Position numbers and translations under genes: made by a program. A stretch of 64,000 bases of DNA from Tretioscincus oriximinensis (lineage: Eukaryota; Chordata; Lepidosauria; Squamata; Gymnophthalmidae): positions 2,389,167-2,453,166 of the forward strand of contig JAJVDF010000002.1 in NCBI GenBank assembly GCA_022410635.1, written 5' to 3'. Position 1 is the first letter of the stretch. Each line of letters opens with the position of its first letter. Positions 10,915 through 22,797 of the stretch are shown here, piece after piece. A model generated the notes under the pieces. That model was not told the origin of the DNA, ran no database searches, and worked only from the letters and a program-made list of their open reading frames with translations.

Positions 10915-12480
10915 AAAAAACATTTAAAAATATTTATCCTGGTTTTTCTTTAAAGAAATGTTTATTACTTTTTCATTAAATACCGAAAAAAATAATGACG
11001 GCAACGAAAAATCACATATCAAGAAAAAGAGAAAAAGAAAAAAAGAAAATAATGTAAAAAACTACACAAAGGTATAATACATATAATACAAACCATCCCT
11101 CCCCCCAAATTCCCTCCACCAATCTTCTTCTTATCATCAATTTACAGCCATTTGTTCAGCATGGGGCACACTTCATCCTGTGTTCCCTCATTAGCTTTAT
11201 CTTTCTCCAATAGTTCTTTATGCATACATTAGTTTTTTGTCCCATGTTATACAATTTTCCTTCTCTTCATATATCAAATTGCAGAAATTCAAGTACATAT
11301 TTCAAACAATTATCAATAGCCTACTTTTTATTATCTTTCTAGCCCTTTACTCTTGTTATCTGGGCTGCAAGGATTAATTTTTCAGTTATATATCCATCTT
11401 TTTCATTTGTTAATTCTGATATTGTTAATCCACATAGGCTTTTTGCTTAATTCTATAATATGGTAATTGTCATTATATTATTAAAAAAAAAAAGGAATTT
11501 CCCCCTAAAATTCCAGTAATTCGGTACAGCCCCACCACAAGTGGGCAAATGTACCCCTTTCCAAATGACAGTGCTAACAACTTAGATTAAAATTTGTTAC
11601 CAGCTGGCATGGGGTACGATACCAAGCTATAAGATATTTCAGACTTAGCTTAATTAGTTTATTATTTTTAACATATTCATATCTTTTATATATCTACTAA
11701 TTATATTTGGTGATACATCCAATTTTTGTTGCCAACTGGTATTCAATCCGTTAATAATATCAAAATTTACCAAAATGACGAGATTGTATACAAGAGTGAT
11801 AGTTCTTTTTTTTAAAAAAGTAATACATTTTATAATATACCTTTCCATTCATTAGGGACGGTATTGATCAGTGCTCTTGTGTCTGCAGACAATATATAAT
11901 TCCACATTGCATGTCTAGCTAGCCAATTGTTATTTCCAGTTATATTCAATATGTTTTGAACTATGATAATATTCCTGTCTGGTATGAAGAAGTCTTCAGT
12001 TTTATACAGATGGTTTTTATATAGCCGACTATAAATATCATCTGTAATTATAATATGATCTTTATTAATCACTTTATTAATTACGTATTATTATTTTAGG
12101 ATGCCATTTCTTCCATATAGTTATCATGACTTTCAAAGGTCTATGCAATTTTTTCGCATTTGACCAGCTTCATTTTTGAAATAACAGTATTCCATCCATC
12201 AGATTGTGTATTTGCCTTTCAATTTTAACCTATTTATTATTAATATAGTATTCTAGATCGATCAATCTAGCTATCATTACAGAATCAAAGTTGTCCCATT
12301 TCTTCAAAGCTTTTGATGAAATAATTTCCAGCATCATTGAAACTTATATAAAAACTTAGGAAGTACCTTAATTTTTACTGCTCTGATCTTGACTAATATC
12401 TTTTTTATCCCACTTTTTTTATTAATTCTTTGATTGTGGGCCAAACTTGATTATAATTTGTTTTCAAAATTTCATCTGTG
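10915..12480 (-). mobile_element. L1-type LINE, ORF2 3' half (dead)
   Basis: On the minus strand the region around 11500-11620 translates to 'TPCQLVTNF', then a cysteine/histidine cluster 'CHLERGTFAHLWWGC'. This matches the C-terminal CxxC...GTxxHxWWxC zinc-knuckle pattern of L1-clade ORF2 proteins. Upstream frames (12072-11654) give 'WLARHAMWNYILSADTRALI' and neighbouring pieces of the same protein, with in-frame stops. The 3' part towards 10915 is very A-rich on the minus strand. The 5' limit near 12480 is uncertain. Confidence 0.75.
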
Positions 12481-12552
12481 CTGGCTTGATGAGTGCTTGA
12501 TATGGCTCCTCTGTTTTCTGCCTTGTCAGTCAGTGCTGCAAGTTATCTGGGA

Positions 12553-12592
12553 GAACATAAGAACATAAGAAGAGCCATAATNGATCAGGCCA
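12553..12592 (-). mobile_element. LINE 3' terminus only (very short 5'-truncated insertion)
   Basis: Only about 40 bp: two cataagaa octamers, then 'agagccataatngatcagg', identical in order to the 3' ends at 37493 and 48546. It fits an extreme 5'-truncated insertion. Confidence 0.7.
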
Positions 12593-12774
12593 GTTTTAGA
12601 ACCAACCAGGGGAAAGGGAATCCTGGTTTTAGTACTAAGTAATGAACAGGACCTGATACAAGATGTGACTGTAACTGATCCCATAGGAAACAGTGACCAC
12701 AAGTAGGGTAGTGAAAACTGAAAATGATTGTAAGGCACTCCAGGGAGAAATCTTGTAGCAGAAGCCTGAAAATT

Positions 12775-12985
12775 TCAGGCACCTCTTTTTCTTGCTCACA
12801 AAAATTTTATGATGGCATCTGTGGGGAGGGATCAGAAGTGAAGTCACTCCAGACGCCATCCCCTGAAGCAGAGATCGGAAAGTAACATCATTTGTGACGT
12901 CACTTCCGGCCGCGGCACAGTTCTCGTGCATTGCTGCATGAGAATTTGTACTTCATATGAGAGTGGGTAACCTGACAAAACATAA
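12775..12985. repeat. Dispersed repeat with 'tgacatcatttgtga' core
   Basis: 'catcatttgtgacgtcactt' and 'attgctgcatgagaatttgt' recur in related form at 24265-24470, 27515-27600 and 29990-30880. The central part is palindromic (gtgacgtcac). Superfamily unknown. Confidence 0.55.
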
Positions 12986-14084
12986 AAGGCTCTTATACAC
13001 TTCTGTCAGGCCACTGAATCAAGACCAAAATGGGCAGGCGAGAAGGAAAAAACAGCAAAGTGGCTTTAGATCTGCTTCGTTGTTTTTCAATTCAATTTTT
13101 TCCACCTAGTGCCAACCTAGCCTTATTCTTTTAAATTTGGTACTCATGGAGAAGGATCTGCCTGAACTGCTTTATTCCAGAACACCCAAATATAGACAAA
13201 AAAAAATTAAGCTATATTTGGTTACAGCCTTAAATTGTAGCCATTCAGAAAAAATGTGTCCTGGCACTCACATAATTTGAGTAATGACATTTAAGTGAAA
13301 TTTAAGTGCCGTAAGAACAATTGATGCAATTGAACAGCTCTCATCTTGTAGCCTTCCATAGTCCTAAATTGAAGTTCCCTGGATGGTCTCCCATTACTGG
13401 CGCTGACACTGAATACTGGAGCTCCAGTTCACAAGTATCTCGAGGGTTGCAAGATACATAGCTCTTAATCAAATCATTCAAGATGGTGTACTCTATTGTG
13501 GCAAGGAATAGGACTTATTAATCAAATTGTAAATGCTGTGGTTGGTATTATTGTAAAAAAGAATATGCAGTTTTGGACAGATTAGGTGCTGAAGCTCCCT
13601 ATTTGAGGGGATCTGAGAGTGTTTCAAGCCAGAAGAGAAGACCGGTGGGTATTGCAGTTGCAAACTGTTTTGTGCCAAACTATTTCTTCCTGGTAACAGC
13701 CAGTTTTTCTGCTTTAGTACTTGCCATCCCAGCAGATGGTGTCTTGAAACAAACCAGTATCAATGGTTTGTAATAGCACAGACTCCTGAATCAGGCTGCA
13801 GAATCACATTGCATGGACTCTTCTTGCAGTATTTGTTCACAGCTTGATAAACATTTATTTGGTTCTCTTATTAGTGGATCTTCCCTAAGGACGAGGGAGA
13901 ATCTGAAGATGAATGTGTGGAACGAGGCTTGCTTTTCCAATAATTCTTTTTTCTCTAGCTGGTGAATAGTCATTCTGTCACTGGTCAAAGTGTTCCAGAT
14001 ATTTTAAAACTGCAGGAAACATACTGGTAACTATTGGCTCATCTGTAACTATTGGCTCAGTCTTCCAAACTGAGAGAACCATTC
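12986..14084. other. Unassigned, no gene seen
   Basis: Mostly unique-looking DNA. A short 'ggatggtctcccat' near 13381 recalls 5S rRNA-derived repeats, but the flanks do not match. Confidence 0.45.
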
Positions 14085-14353
14085 CGTAAGCCCTGTCTCG
14101 GACGTGGAGAGGGATGAGCGCCCTCTGTTGGCCTCAGCTCTAGCCAAATCAGTTATTCCAAAGAAAGTAGATTTGCAATCTACATTTCAAGTAGATTCCT
14201 GAGTACCACCACTAATCAGGTGGGGAAGACAGAATAGATGTAAGCCTTCAGGTGAAAAATGAACCTTGTAAGCTACTCCGAATCCCTTCGGGTAAGAAGA
14301 GTTGGTATAAAAAAACACATTTTTCTTCTTTTTCTTCTTCATTCTTCTTCTTC
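14085..14353 (+). repeat. tRNA-derived SINE, subfamily B
   Basis: The body includes 'tttgcaatctacatttcaag', 'gagtaccaccactaat' and 'ggtggggaagacagaat', and the tail is a (TTC)n run. The tRNA-like head is truncated. The closest relative here is the copy at 41986. Confidence 0.75.
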
Positions 14354-15151
14354 CATAGATGTTCCATTTCATTTTGCAAATTTTGGCATCTGATGACTTT
14401 GTCCAGCTGCTTCTTCTCAGTTCCATAGATGCTGCCACATTTATAACCAACATATGCCCTTCTCCTTATTATCCCATAGTTTAAAAACTGCAAATGTTTA
14501 TAGCTGATTTTGCCCTCTGACACCAGGACCTTTCTTAAGCAGCAAGGATAATCATCGGTTCAGGATGTTCCCAGAAGTACCCCGTCCTCATCTCGATGGC
14601 ATTTATATCCCAACCTATTCCTAAAGAGCTTAAGCTGACATACATTCACCATCTTCCTTCCAAGTAGTTGAAGCTGAGAGCCAAGGAACGTTCTGGGCTG
14701 TGTGGGGATTTAAATCTGTTTCTGGGCCTTCTACAGGCATGGCACTGTAACCAGTTCATGGCAGCAACTTGGCACAAGTAGACTGCACCTTCACAGGTTC
14801 ACGTTGTCCTGCAGTGACACTCAGGAAGGCATTCCCAAAGCGACTCCTGCTGCCATTAAGTGTGATGGCAAAAATGGATCATGGGAGGGCAGTGTCACGC
14901 AAGGGGAATATTATACTAGACGATGATTACTGCTTCAGGCCTGTATTAGTCACTGCTGTGTTGTCAGAACATACGGAGCCCTCTAAGCATCTTATTGCTA
15001 AGTTTTATTATTGAAGGCATCCAGTCAGAAACAAAGTTAGTGAAAACAGGCTTTTGGATTAAAATCTCATTTGCTTCCTGCTTCCCATAATTTCCAAACC
15101 TGGATGGTCAATTCCAGAAAGTGGTGCTGTGGGTAGGTGGCTGGGGAAACT
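14354..15151. other. Unassigned, no gene seen
   Basis: No repeat match or convincing exon. Confidence 0.45.
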
Positions 15152-15159
15152 GCTTAGTC

Positions 15160-15516
15160 CAGGGATGAGGAACCTTTTTTCTGCCAGGAGCCATTTGGAT
15201 ATTTGTAAAATCACTCAAGGGCCATGTGCCCTCTTCACACCCAGGGCATCCCCTGAGCCCTGCCTCTGCCCAGGTGGCAGGCCAGACACCCTCCCTCTAC
15301 CTTGCCCCCCTTCCCAGGCCCCAAAATGGGGGGCATAATGGCAGCCAAGCCAGTGGCCAGGCGACAGAGCAAGTTCTCAGTGCAGGTGCAGGTCTTGCTC
15401 CCAGAAGCAGCAGCCAGCTTCACTTCTTCTAAGCCAGGGAAGACTAATGGGTCTGCAGGTAACATGTCTAGAAAGAATGCCGTCAATTGGACCCTGGCCT
15501 TAGGTTCCTCACCCAG
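15160..15516. mobile_element. hAT-type MITE with perfect 8-bp target duplication
   Basis: The 357-bp element begins 'cagggatgaggaacct' and ends 'aggttcctcacccag', giving ~15-bp imperfect terminal inverted repeats that start with CAG. It is flanked by the same 8-mer, gcttagtc, at 15152-15159 and 15517-15524. CAG ends plus an 8-bp target duplication are the hAT signature. The internal open frames are not transposase. Confidence 0.88.
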
Positions 15517-15566
15517 GCTTAGTCCCTTGACAGTTAGGATGTGTGGTTTTTAACTAATAGAATAGA

Positions 15567-15928
15567 GCCATGCAACNGGCTCTAGCCCTTCCTCCCCCTT
15601 GCTCCCATCCATGTCTCCACCAACTCCCTCCCTTGGCCTCTCCTACCCCTCTTTACTTGCTGCTTCTTTGTTTCAACCCTTACTTCTTTCTTTCTGTTTT
15701 CCTTTCTATCCTTCCTTCTTTCCTTTTTCTTTGTCATCTTCCTTTCCTTTCATCTTTTAACAGTTATTTCTTTTTTTCCTTCCTTGCAAATACTGGTCCC
15801 AATAGTGAACCCTGGGCTATTCCACTCCTCCCATCTTTCCACCCAGAGAACTGTCCATTTATGCCTTCACATTGTTTCTGTCTTTTAGCAAGTTTCTAAC
15901 CCAGGACCCTGGTCTCTGGAGGCGTCCT
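15567..15928 (+). repeat. Dispersed repeat with CT-rich core
   Basis: 'ttgctcccatcca', a long ctttc/cttcc tract, 'agagaactgtccatttat' and 'tgtttctgtcttttagc' follow in order, ending near 'ggtctctggag'. All recur in inverted orientation at 54911-55240. Family not recognised. Confidence 0.7.
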
Positions 15929-16192
15929 TTTAACGCTCACTGTTGATCAGTATTCATGTTATTGACTGTTTACTTGTTTCTGCATAACCTAGACAGTCAA
16001 GAAGAAAGTGTGTGTTTGTGTTTTTTTAATTTAATCTTTATTGTTTATTTACATAACATAATCCATTCCATATATCATAATCCTATAACGATCTAGTGTG
16101 CCCATCTTCCCCCTGTGTTAATTTCATGCAAGCAAAAGATGAGGAAATCCAAATGTTTGAAGATCTGGAGGGACTGACAAAATTGAGTGAGT
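15929..16192. other. Unassigned spacer
   Basis: Nothing recognisable. Confidence 0.4.
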
Positions 16193-16348
16193 CACCCTGT
16201 GAAGTAGGTGGGGCTGAGGGAGTTCTAAAGAACTGTGACTGGCCCAAGGTCTCCCATTTGGCTTCATGGAGGAGTGGGGAATCGAACTCGGAGACTACCA
16301 GATAAGAGTCCAACACTCTAACCACTATACTAAACTGACTCTCTAAAC
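16193..16348 (-). repeat. Sauria-type tRNA SINE
   Basis: The reverse strand has an A-box-like 'tagtatagtggttagagtg' and an exact-looking B box 'gagttcgattccc'. The conserved 'tgactggcccaaggt' and 'gtgaagtaggtggggctga' body parts follow. This is the best evidence for a squamate host. The left boundary of the 2,025-bp duplication (16233) cuts through it. Confidence 0.9.
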
Positions 16349-17836
16349 ACTTAGCAAATTGTGGTGTCAACTCCCAAGGCAAAGGGTGAGCTTTGATTAC
16401 ATTTCTGTAATTGATTTGTTTATATTGTTGCATTTATGTTATTTAAGCAATTCTTATAGGAATATATCATTATTAAAATTCAATTGGAAAAATAGTACTT
16501 TCAAAAATGGATAGACTTTCATTCTGTCGGTTTTATGGTGCAATAAATTAGGAATCATAGAATTTTTCAAAAATAAAATAAAGCAGTGAGTAGTAAGGAA
16601 TAAAAAGAAGTGATAAGACACAGTTCATCAGGTTTAAGTGATTAGCATTCCTTCTTAGAAAAGTCTTGAATTATTCCTGGAAGTGTAGATTTATGATTTG
16701 CCACATTGACCCTTGGGGGCGGCAACAGCCTACACGTACTGTACTTCCATTACAGCAGTGGTTGTTACCACAGGATTTGTTCTTTATGACTAATTCCTCA
16801 ACCCAACCATACAGGGCTGTCCAGCCATCCAGGGTGAAGCAGAATATTGGAAGGGAGATTCAACATGAGGCCAAGAAGAGTTACTAATAAAAAAGAAAAT
16901 CTGAGGGGGAAGTTGAAGAAAATGTTCTGACATATCAGGGAAAAAGAAATTGAACAGAAATGTAAGAAAGATTTAATCCTTCAAAGTTGAATTAAGAAGG
17001 TCAACAGGGATCTTTAGCTACTTCTGCTCCTCAGTCTAATGATCACCACATAATGCATTCTCGATTTATTGTATTAAATGTGATTGTGGTATTTTGATAA
17101 TATTTTGTTAAGGAGGTATGACCTCCTGCTAGATATTCTCTATAGATATCACTGAGGCTAGGACCAGAAATAATCCAATTGCAAGTTGAATTTGTCTTGC
17201 ATTTGCCACAATAGGTTGCTATATAAAGTGACAAATTTCAGATTTTGGATTTGATAAACCAGATTATTGGTTTTCTAGAAAAAAAATGTCAAACTGTTCT
17301 ATAAGGTTATAATGAAAAAGCTGGGCTGTGTGGATGTGTCTGGCAAAAAATAGCCAGGAATCTCATATTGAGAGCAAACTATCCAAAAGCATTTTAGAGG
17401 ACGGACTTCAATATTCCCTCTTGGCAACCAACAACAGAATAGTGGATGGGAAAATGTGTCACATGTACAGAAAATTTCACTTGTCAGAAGCTGACAATGG
17501 CAAAACGTGGACTATACAGTAATGGTATCAAGGAGATGACTTAAAACTGGAAAACTGATGAACTGAAAATTAAAAATTAAAAACAACATAAAAACACATT
17601 ACTAAAAATTTTAAAAGATTATCTGTGAATCCCATAATTGAGCCCATGCTTGCTTACATTGTTCGTAATTTGTTTCTAAATCTATTCCCTAGCCTCTGCT
17701 GAGTTCAATTTAATTTGTGACAATATATAGTCAAAATGTGAGAGAAGATGTAAAATAATACAAATTGACTGGAATCACTCAATTTTTACAACTAAACTAA
17801 AACAGGCTTTGGGGGACCAGTGGAGTATTGTTAATG

Positions 17837-18123
17837 TATACTGCTCAAAACAGTTAAGGGAACATGTTAACATAACACTGTAACACTAAGTGTTCCCTTA
17901 AAGTAGGCTGACCTGATGATCCCTTTTTTGGGGGGTTGAAAACCTGGTTTTGGGGTGCCTCTCAGTTTTTTCTGAGAATTTTTTTCCCCCCAAATTTTTT
18001 TTTCAAAAATGTTTGTGTTTTTTTTATTTTTTTTTCCTCAGAAAAAACCGGAAGGCACCCCAAAAACGGGTTTCCAACCCCACGCAAAGGGGTCATCTGG
18101 TCAGCCTGGTTTTGAGCCATATA
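17837..18123. mobile_element. Tc1-like palindromic MITE, interrupted by family G
   Basis: It starts 'tatactgctcaaaacagtta' and, after the family G insertion, ends 'ggttttgagccatata', the reverse complement of its start. The inner arms 'aagggaaca' and 'tgttccctt' also pair. The termini resemble Tc1/mariner inverted repeats found in fish, frogs and reptiles. The intact relative is at 35222. Confidence 0.75.
17905..18107. mobile_element. Family G MITE inserted in Tc1-like MITE
   Basis: 203 bp, nearly palindromic: 'aggctgacctgatgatccc' at the left, 'ggggtcatctggtcagcct' at the right. Inner arms are 'ggttttggggtgcctctcag' against 'ggaaggcaccccaaaaac', and the centre is T/A rich. Confidence 0.85.
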
Positions 18124-18257
18124 AAATTCATTTCGAGAAAAGTAATCCTTCAGTCTTTAGTTGTAAAAGTGCCTGGGTACAATTTTATTGTGAAACACTA
18201 GATTAACTATGAAGGTCATTAGTTGGGAATTATTTTGACTAAAGTGATTCATACTTN

Positions 18258-20282
18258 CTGTGACTGGCCCAAGGTCTCCCATTTGGCTTCATGGAGGAGT
18301 GGGGAATCGAACTCGGAGACTACCAGATAAGAGTCCAACACTCTAACCACTATACTAAACTGACTCTCTAAACACTTAGCAAATTGTGGTGTCAACTCCC
18401 AAGGCAAAGGGTGAGCTTTGATTACATTTCTGTAATTGATTTGTTTATATTGTTGCATTTATGTTATTTAAGCAATTCTTATAGGAATATATCATTATTA
18501 AAATTCAATTGGAAAAATAGTACTTTCAAAAATGGATAGACTTTCATTCTGTCGGTTTTATGGTGCAATAAATTAGGAATCATAGAATTTTTCAAAAATA
18601 AAATAAAGCAGTGAGTAGTAAGGAATAAAAAGAAGTGATAAGACACAGTTCATCAGGTTTAAGTGATTAGCATTCCTTCTTAGAAAAGTCTTGAATTATT
18701 CCTGGAAGTGTAGATTTATGATTTGCCACATTGACCCTTGGGGGCGGCAACAGCCTACACGTACTGTACTTCCATTACAGCAGTGGTTGTTACCACAGGA
18801 TTTGTTCTTTATGACTAATTCCTCAACCCAACCATACAGGGCTGTCCAGCCATCCAGGGTGAAGCAGAATATTGGAAGGGAGATTCAACATGAGGCCAAG
18901 AAGAGTTACTAATAAAAAAGAAAATCTGAGGGGGAAGTTGAAGAAAATGTTCTGACATATCAGGGAAAAAGAAATTGAACAGAAATGTAAGAAAGATTTA
19001 ATCCTTCAAAGTTGAATTAAGAAGGTCAACAGGGATCTTTAGCTACTTCTGCTCCTCAGTCTAATGATCACCACATAATGCATTCTCGATTTATTGTATT
19101 AAATGTGATTGTGGTATTTTGATAATATTTTGTTAAGGAGGTATGACCTCCTGCTAGATATTCTCTATAGATATCACTGAGGCTAGGACCAGAAATAATC
19201 CAATTGCAAGTTGAATTTGTCTTGCATTTGCCACAATAGGTTGCTATATAAAGTGACAAATTTCAGATTTTGGATTTGATAAACCAGATTATTGGTTTTC
19301 TAGAAAAAAAATGTCAAACTGTTCTATAAGGTTATAATGAAAAAGCTGGGCTGTGTGGATGTGTCTGGCAAAAAATAGCCAGGAATCTCATATTGAGAGC
19401 AAACTATCCAAAAGCATTTTAGAGGACGGACTTCAATATTCCCTCTTGGCAACCAACAACAGAATAGTGGATGGGAAAATGTGTCACATGTACAGAAAAT
19501 TTCACTTGTCAGAAGCTGACAATGGCAAAACGTGGACTATACAGTAATGGTATCAAGGAGATGACTTAAAACTGGAAAACTGATGAACTGAAAATTAAAA
19601 ATTAAAAACAACATAAAAACACATTACTAAAAATTTTAAAAGATTATCTGTGAATCCCATAATTGAGCCCATGCTTGCTTACATTGTTCGTAATTTGTTT
19701 CTAAATCTATTCCCTAGCCTCTGCTGAGTTCAATTTAATTTGTGACAATATATAGTCAAAATGTGAGAGAAGATGTAAAATAATACAAATTGACTGGAAT
19801 CACTCAATTTTTACAACTAAACTAAAACAGGCTTTGGGGGACCAGTGGAGTATTGTTAATGTATACTGCTCAAAACAGTTAAGGGAACATGTTAACATAA
19901 CACTGTAACACTAAGTGTTCCCTTAAAGTAGGCTGACCTGATGATCCCTTTTTNGGGGGGTTGAAAACCTGGTTTTGGGGTGCCTCTCAGTTTTTTCTGA
20001 GAATTTTTTTCCCCCCAAATTTTTTTTTCAAAAATGTTTGTGTTTTTTTTATTTTTTTTTCCTCAGAAAAAACCGGAAGGCACCCCAAAAACGGGTTTCC
20101 AACCCCACGCAAAGGGGTCATCTGGTCAGCCTGGTTTTGAGCCATATAAAATTCATTTCGAGAAAAGTAATCCTTCAGTCTTTAGTTGTAAAAGTGCCTG
20201 GGTACAATTTTATTGTGAAACACTAGATTAACTATGAAGGTCATTAGTTGGGAATTATTTTGACTAAAGTGATTCATACTTN
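18258..20282. repeat. Tandem duplication, copy 2 (2,025 bp)
   Basis: It repeats 16233-18257. The only difference I noticed is an N at 19954 where copy 1 has t. It also ends in an N (20282). It contains duplicated parts of the Sauria SINE (18258-18373), the Tc1-like MITE (19862-20148) and the family G MITE (19930-20132). Confidence 0.93.
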
Positions 20283-20402
20283 TAATTTCAGAGAAATAGC
20301 CGTGTTAGTCTAGCAGAAAGTCCAGCAAAGGAGCTAGCAGCACTTTGAGCTAGCAGCACNAAGTAGACCTGTCTACGAAAGCTTATGCCAACCACTTTTC
20401 TC
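20283..20402. mobile_element. Family V MITE, short deleted copy
   Basis: 'agagaaatagccgtgttagt' then 'ctagcagaaagtccagcaaa' at the left. At the right are 'aagtagacctgtctacgaaa' and 'gcttatgccaaccacttttc'. The middle is deleted relative to 30066-30722. It starts directly after the N that ends the tandem duplication. Confidence 0.8.
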
Positions 20403-21341
20403 ATACTTTTAAAACTCCCAATCCTAATGAAACCTATTAGTGATTAGTGGTTAACCCTAATTGTTAAAAAGTCTTTCTGAATGAAAATTAGGCAATTGAA
20501 GATGCAAGCGTATGGTCTTCAGCAGCTATGGTTGCCAGGCCCAAATTCTACCATTTGGAGTTCTTTCATTAAAGATTCAAGAAACAAAAATTACCACACA
20601 ATTCCTTTCAGCTACATGTGAAAACATCTTGTATGGCATTCAAGATCTTTTGTGCAAGATGAGATATAAAATGCCTTGTCCATTTAAAGATAGAAGGGAT
20701 AGGGATGCACAGGAAGGCCTTTGGGCAGATTGGCTTTCAATGGGATTGTAAACTGTCTTCAGGATTTGAAAATTTAGATTATGAGAATCCTACTCGTATT
20801 TTGGAGGTATGATACCCCTGTGCAGTCATTTATTTTATGGCCCTTTTCCACTCAGCTAAACATGAGCATTCCTATTTGGTTACAGACTACCAACAATAAT
20901 CTACTTCAGGTTTTAGAATGATAAAAGAAATATTTATATCTTTTTATTACTAAGCTAAATTTTCATCACCCTCAAAATTTTGCTGCCCTGTGCAGCTGCC
21001 TGGAAGTGATCAGAAACTAGAAATTCTTGCATCGTTCTAAGCTTGAAATGCTTCTTTACCATTTTCTTTGGGCAGAATATCTTCAAGTGAGTTTTGAAAA
21101 ACATTATTTTGATTTTTTAAATTACTTTTTTTGTTTTAAAAAATGCAATTCAGAGGATAGAGTGCTGCCAGTTTGGATGAAGATGGAATAGAAACAATCT
21201 TAGAGACTCAGAAGAAATCCTATTATGGCCAGATTGGTACTATGATGGAGAAATGAGAGCAAGAAGGGAGCCCTTGTGTTGCTAATCACTTTATTGTTGT
21301 TTAATCACTGCAAAATGCATTCTTAAAAATACCTTAAACTT
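20403..21341. other. Unassigned, no gene seen
   Basis: AT-rich DNA with no recognised repeat or exon. Confidence 0.45.
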
Positions 21342-21896
21342 GGGTTGGATCCACACATCAGTTTTCTTCCTGAATGGGACCGACCTGGCTGTCAGCACTG
21401 AAAAACCCTGTTACCCTGCCTTTTATTGGAGTGGAGAAAGAGGGATCCAGTAGCAGAGGCTCTAGGGAACCTCTCCCAATGCTGTCAACATTTGGGGCAA
21501 GAATGCACACTAAGGCCCTGCCCACATGGAGCCTTATTCTGGGTCACATCTTGGGACAGAGCTTGGCCATCCACATGCCGGCATAGTCTACACTAGCATG
21601 TGGTTGGCAGGCTGCTATTCCGAGGGACAGCCCAGGATAAGGCTCCGTGTGGATGCAGCCTAAGTTGTGCAAGACCAGGTGCCCAGCCACCAACTAGGGA
21701 GCTTGGGCACAGTGGCTGCTGGGATCCAAGTGTCAGGAGTAGGTTCCAGCTGTTGCTGTGGTGGCTCTGCATTTCTCATGAGGAGATCTCTGGCAGCAGC
21801 GCACAACAAAGCAGGTAGGTGTGGTTGGAAGGGGGACTGGCTATAGCCCACTATATCTTCAAAATCTGGGCTATAGCTAATAGTGTGGAGGTAGCC
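21342..21896. mobile_element. Family Q MITE, copy 1, interrupted by family P
   Basis: It starts 'gggttggatccacacatcag' and ends 'tagtgtggaggtagcc', an imperfect inverted pair. Interior text matches 52715-53560 on both sides of the family P insertion ('gcactgaaaaaccctgttac', 'atccagtag', 'gtgcaagaccagg', 'gcgcacaacaaagcaggta'). The open frames within it are not a transposase. Confidence 0.78.
21512..21663. mobile_element. Family P palindromic MITE with TAA target duplication
   Basis: It runs from 'ggccctgcccacatggagcc' to 'ggctccgtgtggatgcagcc', largely self-complementary. It is flanked by 'taa' on both sides. The second Q copy shows the corresponding empty site without it, confirming a 3-bp target duplication. 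That fits PIF/Harbinger elements. Confidence 0.85.
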
Positions 21897-21920
21897 TTAC
21901 ATTGCATGGACTGCTTTGAA

Positions 21921-22333
21921 GAACATGATGAGAATATAAAATGAGNCCATCTACAGCAGCACTCAGTCTCACAATTGCACCTGGACAGTTTGAAGCAGAA
22001 GGCAAAACTCTCACCTGTTCTCTGAGGCCCAGAGGAAGTATCAAGAGATTCACCCTAATAGCTATTACACCCTTGGCTTCCATGAACTTGTCTAATCCTG
22101 TCTTAAAGTTATACAGGCTTCTAGCGACCACTACTTCTTCTGAAGTAAATTCCACAGTGTAATGACCCTCTGGGTGAAAAAACACTTTCCTTTGTCTGTT
22201 CTTACTTTTCTGCCCATCAGTTTCAAGGAATGCCCCTTGGTCCTAGTGTTTGTGTGATAGAAAAAACAATTTCTCTCTATTCACCTTATCCACCCCATGT
22301 ATGATTTTATACTCCTCAATCAGATCACCACAC
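21921..22333 (-). mobile_element. CR1-like LINE 3' region
   Basis: On the minus strand this holds the reverse transcriptase C-terminal segment ('TSEEVVVARSLYNFKTGLDK'), followed by the 3' untranslated region with 'cacaattgcacctggacag' in plus-strand text. It runs towards a degraded terminus near 21921. It is older than the copy at 9808 and has frame breaks. Confidence 0.85.
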
Positions 22334-22360
22334 AGATCAGTCCACAATGATTTCTGTCCA

Positions 22361-22659
22361 CAATGATGTCAGTTGGTAAGGAATTCATCTCTCATCTGGG
22401 AGATGGGGTTTCAAAGCCCTGTGTCGGACATGGGGAGGGGTGAGCACCTTCCACTAGCCTGTAGTAGCCAATCCAGCTATTCGAAAGCAAGAATTGCAAG
22501 AAGTTGCAACTGAGTTCAAGTAGATACATGGGAACCACCACAGCCTGGTGGGGAAGACAGAATGTCAGCCTTTGGGCAAAAATACCCTTGTAAGCCACTC
22601 TGAGTCCCTTTTAAAGGTGAGAAAAGCGAGGTATAAGAACCCAGTTCTTCTTCTTCTAC
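22361..22659 (+). repeat. tRNA-derived SINE, subfamily C
   Basis: The tRNA-like head has A-box-like 'cagttggtaaggaatt' and B-box-like 'ggggtttcaaagccc' (22405-22419). The body includes 'ccactagcctgtagtagcc' and 'gcctggtggggaagacagaa'. The tail is 'cttcttcttctt'. Confidence 0.85.
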
Positions 22660-22685
22660 TACAGTTAAGCAATATAAGATTTATA

Positions 22686-22797
22686 GGCTGCATCCACAAG
22701 AGAGGCCGGTAGTTATAGGTGGGCGGGAGGAAGGAAGCACCAGCCTTCCCTCTTCCTGGCCTGCTTTGCAGGGCTCACTGCTGATGTGTGGAGGGCC
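22686..22797. mobile_element. Possible small MITE with P/Q-like ends
   Basis: Starts 'ggctgcatccacaag' and ends 'ctgatgtgtggagggcc', an inverted pair resembling the termini of families P and Q. The interior is unrelated to either. Confidence 0.4.

Larger units (their letters stand above)
16233..18257. repeat. Tandem duplication, copy 1 (2,025 bp)
   Basis: Every position checked in 16233-18256 reappears exactly 2,025 bp later, including poly-T lengths. The copy ends at a single N (18257). It contains most of a Sauria SINE, unassigned AT-rich DNA and a Tc1-like MITE with a nested family G MITE. Confidence 0.93.

Noticed and set aside
13370..13440. 5S rRNA-derived SINE or pseudogene
   Set aside because: Only 'ggatggtctcccat' resembles 5S sequence; the flanking bases do not follow 5S rRNA.
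16193..16348. Possible tRNA gene from A and B box matches
   Set aside because: The boxes belong to a Sauria-type SINE head with a SINE body attached; the cloverleaf is not intact.
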